Translations under genes and position numbers: made by a program
Source: Nocardioides sambongensis
GTDB taxonomy: Bacteria; Actinomycetota; Actinomycetes; Propionibacteriales; Nocardioidaceae
Direction of reading: 5' to 3'
DNA: 64,000 nt
Assembly: GCF_006494815.1 (NCBI RefSeq)
Contig: NZ_CP041091.1
Coordinates: forward strand, 4,292,501 to 4,356,500
The notes under the pieces: generated by a model
Told to the model about the DNA's origin: nothing
Database searches by the model: none
The model's input: only the letters and a program-made list of their open reading frames with translations
Shown here: piece by piece, positions 29,555 to 38,884 of the stretch
How the letters are laid out: every line of letters starts with the position of its first letter
How positions within the stretch are numbered: position 1 is the stretch's first letter

Positions 29555-30037
29555 ATGAACGAACACCCCAATGGCGAGGGCATGCTCCCCCCGCCCCCCG
29601 CTCCGGCACCGACCGGTGGCGACGAGCCCGGACGCCACCGGGACGCAGGACGAGTCCAGTGGCTCTCGCCGCGCAACCGCGTGGTCCTGGTCGGCGCGCT
29701 GCTCCTGCTGCTGCTCTGCGTCGGTGTGCCGGTCGCCGCCCAGTCCGTGGCCGCGGAGCCGGCGGACGGCGCCGCGGACACCGTCACCGCGGAGGCCATT
29801 CTCACCGCCACCCGCTCCACCGCGCCCGCGCCCGCAGCCGAGGTCGCGGGCTCGGAGGTCGCCGAGGGGAGCGTCGCCGACGAGCGGAGCGAGGAGATCG
29901 CCGAGGTCGTCGACCCGGGCACCGCCGACACCGCCTCGGCCGAGGAGGACGGCTCGGTCGTGGCGTGGCTCGGCGTGGGGCTCGCCGTCGCCGCCTTCTG
30001 CCTGCTGATGGTGCGCGACGGGAGGGACCGGTCATGA
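29555..30037 (+). CDS. Protein of unknown function with two membrane segments
   Basis: 160 residues from an ATG at 29555 with GAGGAC upstream. A Pro-rich cytoplasmic N-terminus is followed by a hydrophobic helix at about 44-64 (VVLVGALLLLLLCVGVPVAA), an acidic Ala/Glu/Thr-rich extracytoplasmic stretch, and a second helix near the C-terminus (VAWLGVGLAVAAFCLLMV) ending in RDGRDRS. No family was recognised. It is divergent from the fused sigma factor across about 280 bp and overlaps the next gene by 4 bases, so it may be a target or partner of that sigma factor. Confidence 0.65.
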   Translation: MNEHPNGEGMLPPPPAPAPTGGDEPGRHRDAGRVQWLSPRNRVVLVGALLLLLLCVGVPVAAQSVAAEPADGAADTVTAEAILTATRSTAPAPAAEVAGSEVAEGSVADERSEEIAEVVDPGTADTASAEEDGSVVAWLGVGLAVAAFCLLMVRDGRDRS

Positions 30038-30558
30038 CGTGGGAGCCGGCAGGGGACCAGCACGGGCGCTCCGGTGACGGGCGCTCCGGTGACGGGCGGT
30101 CCGACGACGGGGGGCCGGCCGACCCGTTCGTGGGGGTGGTGCCGACCACCATCGCCGACTTCGTGGTGCGCACCATGCTCGAGGAGATGGACCGCCCGCA
30201 CGTGGTGATCTGCCACGACCTGGTCAGCGGCGGACAGAGCGTCTCCGGCCCGTACGCCGACGGGCTGGCCGCGCTGCGCGCCGTCGAGCACGAGCGGCGG
30301 CTGGACCTGGCCGTCGCCGGTCCGGACCACCGGTATGTGGTGCGCCCGCTGCTCGACCCGGTCACCGAGGGGGAGCTGCCCGCGCTCCCGGAGCTGCCCT
30401 CGGTGCCGGAGGACGCCCGGGGCCTGCCGGGGAGGCACCGGGCGTCGACGGACCGGTCCGGCGGGGCCGACCGGTCGGGGGAGAACGGCACGTCGGGTGG
30501 GGCCGACGGGTCTTCAGGGTCCGGTGGGTCGGAGGGAGACCGACCGGACCCTGACTGA
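30034..30558 (+). CDS. Hypothetical protein with acidic repeat and low-complexity tail
   Basis: 174 residues, ATG overlapping the previous stop (ATGA). It begins with three tandem GRS-[GD]-DG units (residues 11-26). A conserved-looking core follows (PTTIADFVVRTMLEEMDRPH, VVICHDLVSGGQSVSGPYAD), and the last ~40 residues are Gly/Ser/Asp-rich. No signal peptide or membrane helix. Function unknown; coupling with the two-helix membrane protein upstream suggests they act together. Confidence 0.6.
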   Translation: MTWEPAGDQHGRSGDGRSGDGRSDDGGPADPFVGVVPTTIADFVVRTMLEEMDRPHVVICHDLVSGGQSVSGPYADGLAALRAVEHERRLDLAVAGPDHRYVVRPLLDPVTEGELPALPELPSVPEDARGLPGRHRASTDRSGGADRSGENGTSGGADGSSGSGGSEGDRPDPD

Positions 30559-30589
30559 CGGGGTGCCGGCGGCGGGAGGGCCGTCGGCT

Positions 30590-30617
30590 GTTCGGCCGGA
30601 AATGGGGCCGGCCGAAC
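30590..30617 (+). terminator. Hairpin downstream of the 29.5-30.6 kb gene pair
   Basis: A perfect 10-bp stem, GTTCGGCCGG (30590-30599) with CCGGCCGAAC (30608-30617), and an 8-base loop AAATGGGG. It lies 31 bp after the stop codon and is probably a transcription terminator. Confidence 0.6.
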
Positions 30618-30673
30618 ACCCCGTGGGGGAGTCGGGGGAATCGGGGGAACGGCCGCGGGAGGGCGGCCACGGG

Positions 30674-30715
30674 CACCGGGTGCGCTGCGGATTTGGGGCC
30701 GCGGCGCACCCGGTG
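30674..30715. promoter_or_regulatory. Long hairpin upstream of the rhamnosidase promoter
   Basis: 17-base arms (30674-30690 and 30699-30715) pair at 16 of 17 positions around an 8-base loop ATTTGGGG, resembling the loop of the hairpin at 30590. It ends 31 bp before the -35 element. It could be a second terminator or a regulator site. The rest of this 315-bp gap also holds three GGGGGAA-type short repeats near 30625-30650. Confidence 0.45.
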
Positions 30716-30745
30716 GCCGGATCCGGACACCGGGCCGTGTGACCG

Positions 30746-30807
30746 TTGACACAGGAGGCCGCGGGCTCCTAACGTCTACCGTTCCGGCCTGCCTTAAAAC
30801 GTTTCAA
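30746..30807 (+). promoter_or_regulatory. Promoter and LacI-type operator of the rhamnosidase gene
   Basis: TTGACA at 30746-30751 and TAACGT at 30770-30775 (18-bp spacing) form a plausible housekeeping promoter. At 30794-30807 lies TTAAAACGTTTCAA, one base from the perfect palindrome TTGAAACGTTTCAA with the central CG typical of LacI-family operators. Its position about 20 bp past the -10 element would block transcription, so induction by a rhamnose-containing sugar is likely. No matching LacI gene is adjacent. Confidence 0.6.
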
Positions 30808-30873
30808 CACCGCAACGGCTCAACTCGGGTGGAGCGGCGGCCGGGAACGACTCCTCGAACGCAAGGACGCTCC

Positions 30874-33800
30874 ATGAAGCCCCGCTCCACCCTGATCGCC
30901 GCGCTCGCCGGAAGCCTCGGGCTCGGCCTCACCGTCGGCACCCTCGGCGCGGTCACCCCCGCGAACGCCGCCCCGGTCACGATCGCCGCCGCCCCCGGTA
31001 GCGCCGCCGACGGCGACACGTCCGCGCCGTCCGCGCCGTCCGCGCTGACCGTCAACGGCATCGACGGACCGGTCGACGTCGAGGGCGCGCCGAGCTTCGG
31101 CTGGCACGTCGGGTCGGCCGCGCAGACGGCGTACCAGGTGGTGGTGGCGACCTCGCAGTCCGCCGCGGGTGCCGGCGACGGCGCGGTCTGGGACAGCGGT
31201 CGTGTGGACTCCGATCAGCAGACCAGCGTCGCCTACGACGGTCCCGCGCTCGACCCCGCGCAGCGCTACTACTGGAGCGTGCGCACCTGGGACGGCGCCG
31301 ACGCGGCGTCCGACTGGGCGCCCGCCGCCTCCTTCGGCACCGGCCCGGGCAACGACTGGGACGCCAGCCCGATCTGGGCGGAGGCCGACACCGACAACTG
31401 GACCGACTACGAGCTGGAGACCGACTTCACCGTCGTCCAGAACGCGGCCTCGGTCACCCTGCGCGCCACCTCGACCTCGGCGTTCTACCTCTGGCAGATC
31501 CGCGCCGACACCAACAGCCTGAAGGCCCACGTCGGCACCACGCTGCTCGAGGACATCCCGATGCCCGAGGGCCTCACCATCGGCACCGGCACCACCCACC
31601 ACCTGAAGGTGCGGCTCGAGGGCAGCACCATCACCACCTGGATCGACGACGTCCAGGTCGACCAGCGCGCCGACGACACCTACGCCGCCGGTGGCTTCGG
31701 CTTCCGCACCGGACGCACCGAGCAGGCCCGGTTCGACGACCTCTCGGTGACCGACCTGGACGGCACCACGCTCTACAGCAACGACTTCGCCGACGGCGCC
31801 GTCCCCGAGCTGCCCAGCCTCAGCGTCGCCGACGAGCAGCTCGTCGTCGGTGTCAGCAAGAACGACGTGCTCCCGGGCGCCTGGTCCGACTACACCCTCG
31901 CGGCCACCCTGCGGGTCGACGAGGTCGCCGGCAGCGTCCGGTTCCGCGGCGCCGACGCCAACAGCTCCTACCTCTGGCAGTTCCGTCCCGGGGACAGCCA
32001 GCTCAAGCTGCACAAGCAGGTCAACGGCGACTACAACAACGTCCTCAAGACCGTCGCCCTCCCCGCCGGCACCCTGACCGTCGGCGAGCCCGCCGCCATC
32101 CGGATCGAGGCGGTCGGGTCCACCATCAGGACCTGGATCGACGACGTCCTCGTCGACACCACCACCGACGCCAGCGTGCGCCGCGGCGTCATCGGATTCC
32201 GCAGCGGCTCCACCGAGCGGGCCACCTGGAGCGACATCCGGGTCACCGACGCCCACACCGACGCCGTGCTGCTCGAGCCCACCCTGGGCGCCGCCGACCG
32301 TACCTTCGGCTGCGCGGCCGCCCAGGGGGCGCTGAGCGTGGGGAAGGGCCAGACCTGCCAGATGGCCGTCGAGAACGCCGACTGGTCGTTCCTCCGCGAC
32401 GAGGTCACCGTCGCGGACAAGGACGTCGCCTGGGCGTCGGTCTACGCCACCGGCGCCAGCCCCAAGCCCGCCAAGCAGTACGTCTACAAGCTCTACCTCG
32501 ACGGCGAGTTCGTCGGCATGGGCCCGACGAACCCGATCGGCAGCGAGGTCCGCTACGACGGCTTCGACGTGACCGACCAGGTCGGTCGCGGGGAGACCCT
32601 CGCCCTCGGGGCCCTCGCCTACACCACCTCCGACCAGCGGTTCCTCGCCGAGCTCGTGGTCGGCTACGCCGACGGCACCACGGAGACCTTCGGCACCGGC
32701 GAGGCGTGGACCGGGATGCCCGGCAGCGCGGTCTACCCGGAGGCCGGCGACATCGGCACCTGGTCGTTCAAGGCGCCCCAGGAGGACCTCGACGCCCGCG
32801 CCTGGCCCACCGGCTACGCCGAGCCCGGCTTCGACGCCGCCGCCGAGGCGGGCTGGTCGCCGGTCGAGGTGAAGGACGACTTCGAGGAGCTGAAGGCCAC
32901 CCCGACCGACAAGGTGGTCGAGCAGCTCCACGAGCCGGTGAAGATCGTCGACAAGGGCGACGGCAACTACTTCGTCGACTTCGGTCGCAGCTGGATCGGC
33001 GGCGTGCGCTACACCGTGGCCGACGGCACCGCCGGCGACCGCGTCGACATCCGCTTCGGCGAGACCACCTCCGCCGAGAACACCGTGCGCTACAACCTCA
33101 ACACCACCAACACCTACCAGGACATCGTCACCCTGCGTGACGGCGAGCAGGCCCTGGAGACCTGGGGCGCGCGCGTCTTCCGCTACGTCGAGATCGTCGG
33201 TGCCCCCGAGCCGGTCACCGCCGACAACCTCCAGGCCCTGGCGATGGTCTACCCGTTCGACGCCGAGGCCTCGGAGTTCGCCGCCTCGGACAGCGACCTG
33301 GTCGACGTCTACGAGCTCTCCAAGCACTCCATCGAGGCGCTCAACCTCAACTTCTACACCGACTCCTGGACCCGCGAGCGGATCAACTACGAGGCCGACG
33401 CCTACCTGCAGCAGATGTCGTCGATGTACCTGATGGACGACCTCTCGCTGGCCCGGTACTCGATGAACTACTTCCGTTCCAACCGGACCTGGCCCACCGA
33501 GTGGCCGATCTACGTGATCCTCGCCGTCGCCGACGCCTGGCGCCAGACCGGTGACACCTCCGAGCTCGCCGACTACTACCCCGAGCTGCAGAACAAGCTC
33601 GAGCGCGGCTGGCTGGAGGAGTCCACCGGGCTGATCCGCAAGGACAGCGGCTCCAACGGCGGCAACAGCAAGACCGACGACGACATCGTCGACTGGCCCA
33701 CCAGCGAGCGCGACGGCTACCAGTTCCGGCCGTACAACACGGTGATCAACTCGATCTACTACCGCGCGTTCACCGACATGGCGCAGATCGCCACCGAGCT

Positions 33801-35219
33801 CGGCGAGGACGCCGACGCTGCGTCGTACACGGAGCGGGCCGAGCGGTTGCGCAGCGCCGTCAACGACACCTTCTACAACACCGAGACCGGCGCGTACGAC
33901 GACGGCATGGACGCCGGGCAGAACCTGACCGGCCACTACTCGCTGCACGCCAGCGCGTTCGCGCTCGCCTTCGGGGTGCCGACGGCGGACATCGCCGGTG
34001 ACGTCGCCACCTACGTGGCCTCGCGCGGGATGTCCTGCAGCGTTTACTGCGCGGCGTTCCTGGTGAAGGGCCTCTACGACGGCGACCGCGGCCAGGACGC
34101 GCTGAACATGCTCACCGACGGCACCGGGGTGCGCAGCTGGCTGAACATGATCCGGCTCGGCGCCGGCGCCACGATGGAGGCCTGGGACCCGTCGCTGAAG
34201 AGCAACCTGACCTACTCCCACCCGTGGGCCGCCTCGCCGGCGTTCAACATCCCCGCCGGCACCTTCGGCATCCGGCCCACCGAGCCCGGCTACGCCACCT
34301 TCCAGGTCAAGCCGCAGCCCGGCGAGCTGGAGTGGGCCACCATCCGCACGCCCACGGTGCGCGGTGACGTCGGCGTCGGGTTCGACACCCGCCAGGGCGG
34401 CTCCGACGGCGGCGCGACGGGCGGCTCGGAGGGTGCGATGACCGTGGTCACTGCGGTGCCCGGCAACGCGGTCGGCACCGTCTCGCTGCCGACCACCGCC
34501 GAGACCGAGACCACCGTGTACGTCGACGGCGTCGCCCAGCAGGTCACCCCCGAGGGCGGCTACCTGACCGTCCCGGCGTCGCCACCGGCTGCCACGTGGT
34601 CTCGACCGTCGAGGACGTCGAGCTCGCCGACGAGCTGCTCGAGATCTGCGACCCGGACGCCGGCGAGACCCCGGCGGCCACCGCGCCGCCCACCATCGGC
34701 GGGGACGCCACCGTCGGCGCCCGGCTGCGGGCCACCGACGGGGAGTGGGACCGCGACGGCCTCACCCTCACCCGCCAGTGGCTGCGGGACGGGACCCCGA
34801 TCGACGGGGCCACCGGTCGGACCTACCGGGTCGTCGCGGACGACGTACGGGCGCGGCTGTCGGTGCAGGTCACCGCGACCGCCGGCGACGCGGCCGGGAT
34901 GGCCACCTCCGAGCCGACCGCACGGGTCACCAAGCGTGCGAGCCTCACCCGCGCCACGCTGAACCGGAAGATCGTCAAGCCCGGGAAGAAAATGCGGCTC
35001 AAGGTGCGGGTCCTCACCGGTCCGGTGAAGGCCGACGGCAAGGTGCGGATCCGGCGCAGCGGAGCCACGCCGGTCGTCCGAACGCTGCGCAACGGGCGCG
35101 CCAGCCTCACCTTCACCGCCCGCGGCAAGGGCCGGCAGACCGTCCGGGTCGCCTACCTCGGCTCGGACGGCACACAGCGGTCGGCCGCCAGGACGCTGGT
35201 CTACCGGGTCCGCCGCTGA
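30874..35219 (+). CDS. Large secreted multidomain alpha-L-rhamnosidase (GH78), one-base frameshift
   Basis: About 1448 residues if one base is restored near 34575-34580. Residues 1-32 are a signal peptide ending ANAA. An Fn3-like domain follows (about 50-160), then two homologous sandwich domains at about 170-300 and 335-470 (both with YLWQ and a TxIDDVxVD segment), a rhamnosidase N-domain (about 540-610), and the (alpha/alpha)6 catalytic domain at about 810-1125 with DSWTRERINYEADAYLQQMS and GAGATMEAWDPS, which carry the acidic residues of the family. The C-terminus has Ig-like repeats ending in a basic SLTFTARGKGRQTVRVAY segment. It should release L-rhamnose from plant or microbial glycans outside the cell. 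A LacI-type operator precedes it. Confidence 0.9.
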
Positions 35220-35237
35220 CGGAGCGGGTGATGAGCG

Positions 35238-35269
35238 AGGTGGTCGGGGCGGGCTCGCCCCGACCACCT
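35238..35269 (+). terminator. Strong hairpin after the rhamnosidase gene
   Basis: A perfect 14-bp stem, AGGTGGTCGGGGCG (35238-35251) paired with 35256-35269, around a GGCT tetraloop, 18 bp after the stop. A factor-independent actinobacterial terminator is the simplest reading. Confidence 0.75.
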
Positions 35270-35291
35270 ACGGACCGGTAGGTTTCGCCCG

Positions 35292-36192
35292 GTGCGACGG
35301 GGATCGAGTGCAGTGGTGGGGCGTGCCCGGCGACCGCGGATCCGACTCGCGGTGACCCCGATGGTCGCGCTCCTGGCGGCGGTCGCGCTCTCCACGGGGT
35401 GCGGCGCGCAACCGGTGGCGCCGACCATGGAGGCCACCGGCGCACCCACCCGCGGCTCCGGCGACGAGGCGGCCGCGGGACCGGCGGGGCCCGAGGCGGC
35501 CCGCGCCGAGCGGCACGCCGAGCCGGCGCGGCCGCTGGCCGGCAAGGTGGTCGTGCTCGACCCCGGCCACCAGCTCGGCAACGCCCGCTTCCCGACCGAG
35601 ACCAACGCCCCGGTCGACGCCGGCGGCTTCAGCAAGGCCTGCAACTCCACCGGCACCGCCACCGACGACGGCTACCCCGAGGCGACCCTCGTCTGGGAGG
35701 TCGCCGCCCGAGTGCGGGCACGGCTGGAGGAGCGCGGCGCGACCGTGGTGCTCACCCGCGCCCGCAACAGTGCGGAGGAGTGGGGGCCGTGCATCGACGT
35801 ACGAGGTCGCGCCGGAAACCCGGGGAGCCCGGGCCGACCGCCAACCTCAAGATCAGCCTGCACGCCGACGGCAACCTCGGCGCCGACGCGCGCGGGTTCC
35901 ACGTGATCGCGCCGGCCGGTGACGACGCGGTGGCGCGCAGCTCGTGGCGGCTGGGCCGTGACGTCCGCGACGCCCTCGCCGCGGCGAAGCTGCCGATCTC
36001 GACCTACACCGCCCAGCGGGGCTCCACACACGTGACGACCTGGGCACCCTCAACCTCGCCCGGATCCCGTCGGTGATGGTCGAGCTGGGCAACATGCGCG
36101 ACCCGGCCGACGCGGCCCGGATGGTCTCCGACCGGGGGCAGCGCACCTACGCGCTGGCCGTGGCCGCGGCCGTCGAGGACTATCTCGGGTAG
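35292..36192 (+). CDS. N-acetylmuramoyl-L-alanine amidase (Amidase_3), lipoprotein, two one-base frameshifts
   Basis: 300 residues if two bases are restored. GTG at 35292. Residues ~18-38 are hydrophobic and end in STGC, a weak lipobox. The catalytic domain begins VVVLDPGHQLGN (Zn-binding His) with the next ligand region DDGYPEATLVWEVAARVRARLE, then NLKISLHADG and, in a third frame, DLGTLNLARIPSVMVELGNM with the catalytic Glu. The frame changes near 35819-35825 and again near 36028-36031; one added base at each point joins all conserved blocks. It cleaves the bond between muramic acid and the stem peptide, as does Rv3717 of M. tuberculosis, to which it looks similar. Confidence 0.85.
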
Positions 36193-36202
36193 ACCGGGGG
36201 CG

Positions 36203-36307
36203 TCAGGGACGCCTCCTCCTGCCGTGCGGCTCCAGGTGCGGGCACCGGTCGCCGTACTTGCGCCGGCACCGGACCTTGCGGCGCCACCGCCGGAAACGTG
36301 CTGACAT
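36203..36307 (-). CDS. Possible 34-residue basic protein with Cys/His cluster
   Basis: ATG at 36307 preceded by GGAGAAGG; stop at 36203, 10 bp from the convergent amidase. From codon 5 on, nearly every third position is G or C, as in real genes here. The product has 13 Arg and the pattern C-x7-C-x-H-x3-H (C14, C22, H24, H28), which could bind zinc. No known family was recognised. It may still be a chance frame in GC-rich intergenic DNA. Confidence 0.35.
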   Translation of the reverse strand: MSARFRRWRRKVRCRRKYGDRCPHLEPHGRRRRP

Positions 36308-36472
36308 CGACCTTCTCCGCCTCGGTGTGCAACGTGTTCTCCCGAGGACGCCATGCTGGCACGCGGCGGCACGGCGTGCGGGCGGTTGCGGGCGAGGCGG
36401 GACGGAACGGGACGAACGTCCTGCGCCGACGTCGCCGCGGAGGCGGCGGAGCGGTCGCATAGGGTCGCAGCC

Positions 36473-37378
36473 ATGTCCGACGTCCGCACCGCGCACTGGG
36501 ACGACTGGACGATCGAACAGCTGATCGCGGCCAAGGGCGACCGGCGGGTCAGCCTGGTGGTCCCTGCCCGCAACGAGGCCGCCACCGTCGGCGACGTGGT
36601 CAGCCGGGTGCGGTCCGCGCTGGTGGAGACCGTCGACCTGCTCGACGAGATCGTGGTGATCGACTCCGACTCCACCGACGCCACGTTCGAGGTGGCCGCC
36701 TCGGCCGGCGCGGTGGTGCACCGTGCCGCCGAGATCCGCCCCGACCTCGGCACCCGCCCCGGCAAGGGCGAGGCGATGTGGAAGTCGCTCTTCGTCACCA
36801 GCGGCGACGTGCTGGTCTTCATGGACGCCGACCTCACCGACTGGGACACCCACTTCGTGCCCGGCCTGCTCGGGCCGCTGCTGGAGCCCGGCTCCGCGGT
36901 CGAGCTGGTCAAGGGCTTCTACGCACGGCCCGGCGTCGGGGGACCGCTCGACGGTGGCAGGGTCACCGAGCTCGTCGCCCGGCCGCTGATCGCGCTGCTC
37001 TTCCCCGACCTGGCCGGGCTGGTGCAGCCGCTCGCCGGCGAGTGGGCGGTACGACGCTCGCTCTTCGCCACCCTGACCGTCCCGACCGGCTATGCCGTGG
37101 AGCTCGCCGCACTGGTCGACACCGTGCGGCTGCGGGGGGTCGAGACGATCGCGCAGGTGGATCTCGGCGTACGGGCTCATCAGCACCAGGCGCTGCACGA
37201 CCTCGGTGGGATGGCGACGCAGATCCTGGCGGCGGGGTTGGCGCGGTCCGGTGGTGCTGGTGGTGGCGCGCCGACGACACCGGCCACGCTGCGGCAGTTC
37301 CGGATGGACGGCGGCCCCACACCGCACGACCGCGCCGTACCGACCGACGAGCGACCACCAGCGGAGGAGTATCTGTGA
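36473..37378 (+). CDS. gpgS: Glucosyl-3-phosphoglycerate synthase
   Basis: 301 residues from an ATG at 36473. GT-A fold: VSLVVPARNEAATVGDVVSR near residue 22, IDSDSTDATFE, PGKGEAMWKSLFVTSGD and the metal-binding FMDADLTDWD, then VKGFYARP and LVQPLAGEWAVRRSLF. This matches GpgS (Rv1208), which makes glucosyl-3-phosphoglycerate from UDP-glucose or ADP-glucose and 3-phosphoglycerate, the first step of methylglucose lipopolysaccharide or glucosylglycerate synthesis. It is followed by folP2 with a GTGA overlap, as next to Rv1207 in mycobacteria. Confidence 0.93.
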   Translation: MSDVRTAHWDDWTIEQLIAAKGDRRVSLVVPARNEAATVGDVVSRVRSALVETVDLLDEIVVIDSDSTDATFEVAASAGAVVHRAAEIRPDLGTRPGKGEAMWKSLFVTSGDVLVFMDADLTDWDTHFVPGLLGPLLEPGSAVELVKGFYARPGVGGPLDGGRVTELVARPLIALLFPDLAGLVQPLAGEWAVRRSLFATLTVPTGYAVELAALVDTVRLRGVETIAQVDLGVRAHQHQALHDLGGMATQILAAGLARSGGAGGGAPTTPATLRQFRMDGGPTPHDRAVPTDERPPAEEYL

Positions 37379-38244
37379 GCGGCCCGATGAGGTTCCGACG
37401 GCACCACGTCGACGCCGACGCCGACCTGATGATGGCGATCGTGAACCGCACCCCCGACTCCTTCTTCGACAAGGGCGCGACCTGGGCCGAGGACGCCGCG
37501 TTCGCACGGGTCGAGTCGGTGGTGGCCGAGGGCGCGGAGATCGTCGACATCGGCGGCATCAAGGCCGCTCCGGGCGTCGAGATCGGGCCCGAGGAGGAGC
37601 GGGCGCGGGTGGTCGACTTCGTCGCCCGGGTCCGCGCGTCCTTCCCCGACCTGGTGATCTCCGTCGACACGTGGCGCGCCTCGGTCGGCGCCGCGGTCTG
37701 CGAGGCCGGGGCCGACATCCTCAACGACGCCTGGGGCGGCGCGGACCCCGAGCTCGTCGACGTCGCGGCCCAGTACGACGCCGGCATCATCTGCACCCAC
37801 ACCGGCGGGGTGACCCCGCGGACCCGCCCCTACCGGATCGAGTACGCGGACCTGATGGGTTCGGTGCTCTCCGACTGCCTCGGCTATGCGGAGCGCGCGC
37901 TGGCGGCGGGCGTGGCCCGCGAGTCGATCGTGATCGACCCGGCCCACGACTTCGGCAAGAACACCTTCCACTCCCTCGAGGTGACCCGCCGCCTCGGCGA
38001 GATGGTGGAGACCGGGTGGCCGGTGCTGGTGTCGCTGTCCAACAAGGACTTCGTCGGCGAGACCCTGGGGATGGAGGTCGGTGACCGGCTGATCGGGACG
38101 CTGGCGGCGACCGCCTGGTGCGCCCAGGCCGGCGCCCGGATCTACCGCGTGCACCAGGTCACCGAGACCCGCCAGACCGTCGACATGGTCGCCTCCATCG
38201 CGGGACGGCGACCGCCGCTGCGGGCGATCCGGGGGATCCAGTGA
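37375..38244 (+). CDS. folP2: Dihydropteroate synthase homologue, FolP2 type
   Basis: 289 residues from a GTG at 37375 with GGAGGAG about 6 bases upstream; an ATG at 37387 is the alternative. TIM-barrel features: MMAIVNRTPDSFFDKG, ISVDTWRASVG, DILNDAWGG, HTGGVTPRTRP, VIDPAHDFGKN and RIYRVHQVTETRQ. The pterin/pABA loop reads DIGGIKAAPG instead of the catalytic DIGGESTRPG, as in mycobacterial FolP2, which is reported not to replace true dihydropteroate synthase. A role linked to gpgS is suggested by conserved adjacency but is unknown. Confidence 0.88.
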   Translation: MSGPMRFRRHHVDADADLMMAIVNRTPDSFFDKGATWAEDAAFARVESVVAEGAEIVDIGGIKAAPGVEIGPEEERARVVDFVARVRASFPDLVISVDTWRASVGAAVCEAGADILNDAWGGADPELVDVAAQYDAGIICTHTGGVTPRTRPYRIEYADLMGSVLSDCLGYAERALAAGVARESIVIDPAHDFGKNTFHSLEVTRRLGEMVETGWPVLVSLSNKDFVGETLGMEVGDRLIGTLAATAWCAQAGARIYRVHQVTETRQTVDMVASIAGRRPPLRAIRGIQ

Positions 38245-38765
38245 ACGCGGTTCCACCGCCCACCGGTGCACCGGCGCGGTCGACGGCGTCGGTGGTGCCG
38301 GTGGTGTTGGTGCCGGGGGTGCCGGCGCTGCTGCCGGAGTATGCGTCGCTGGAGGACCCGGTGGCCGACCTGCGAGCGGCGTGCCGGACCGCGGTCGAGC
38401 GGCTGGGCCCGCGGGTGCGGGTGGTCGCCTCGGCGCCGTCAGGCGGGCGGGTGGGTGCGGCTCTGGTCGAAGCATCCGCCGGGCAGGTCGTCGACGACGG
38501 GGAGACCGGCGTGCTGCTGGTCGGCAACGGCTCGGCGAAGCGGACCGAGAAGGCGCCGGGTCACCTCGACGAGCGGGCCGAGGCGTTCGACGCCGCGCTC
38601 GCGGCAGGGCTGCGCGGCGGGACGGTCGCGGTGGACGCCGCCCTGGCCGACGAGCTGTGGGCCGACGTCGGGGCGCTGGCGGCCGTCGACGGGCTCGGTG
38701 CCGGCGAGATGCTCTACGACGCGACGCCGTTCGGGGTGGCGTACTGGGTCGTCGGCTGGCGCTGA
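38241..38765 (+). CDS. LigB-like (class III extradiol dioxygenase subunit B-like) domain protein
   Basis: 174 residues from a GTG at 38241 that overlaps the folP2 stop. VPGVPALLPEYASLEDPVAD at the start and LLVGNGSAKRTEKAPGHLDE in the middle match a family of short actinobacterial proteins related to LigB-type dioxygenases. The usual metal-binding His residues of true extradiol enzymes are not evident, so catalytic activity is doubtful. It ends MLYDATPFGVAYWVVGWR. It is the last gene of the gpgS-folP2 group. Confidence 0.6.
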   Translation: MNAVPPPTGAPARSTASVVPVVLVPGVPALLPEYASLEDPVADLRAACRTAVERLGPRVRVVASAPSGGRVGAALVEASAGQVVDDGETGVLLVGNGSAKRTEKAPGHLDERAEAFDAALAAGLRGGTVAVDAALADELWADVGALAAVDGLGAGEMLYDATPFGVAYWVVGWR

Positions 38766-38884
38766 CGCCGTCGGCGGAAGCGGCTTCGGCTCTCCTTCTC
38801 CGCTCACCATCTCCAATGCGTCGGAAGTCCTGCATTGCGTCGGTGGTGCTGCTTAGCCTGGAGGCCTGGTTCGGAGGAGGTTCC

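Noticed and set aside
30820..34221. 1133-codon minus-strand frame opposite the rhamnosidase
   Set aside because: A very long frame, but it mirrors the GC3 bias of the sense gene and has only Val/Gly/Asp/Arg-rich low-complexity sequence.
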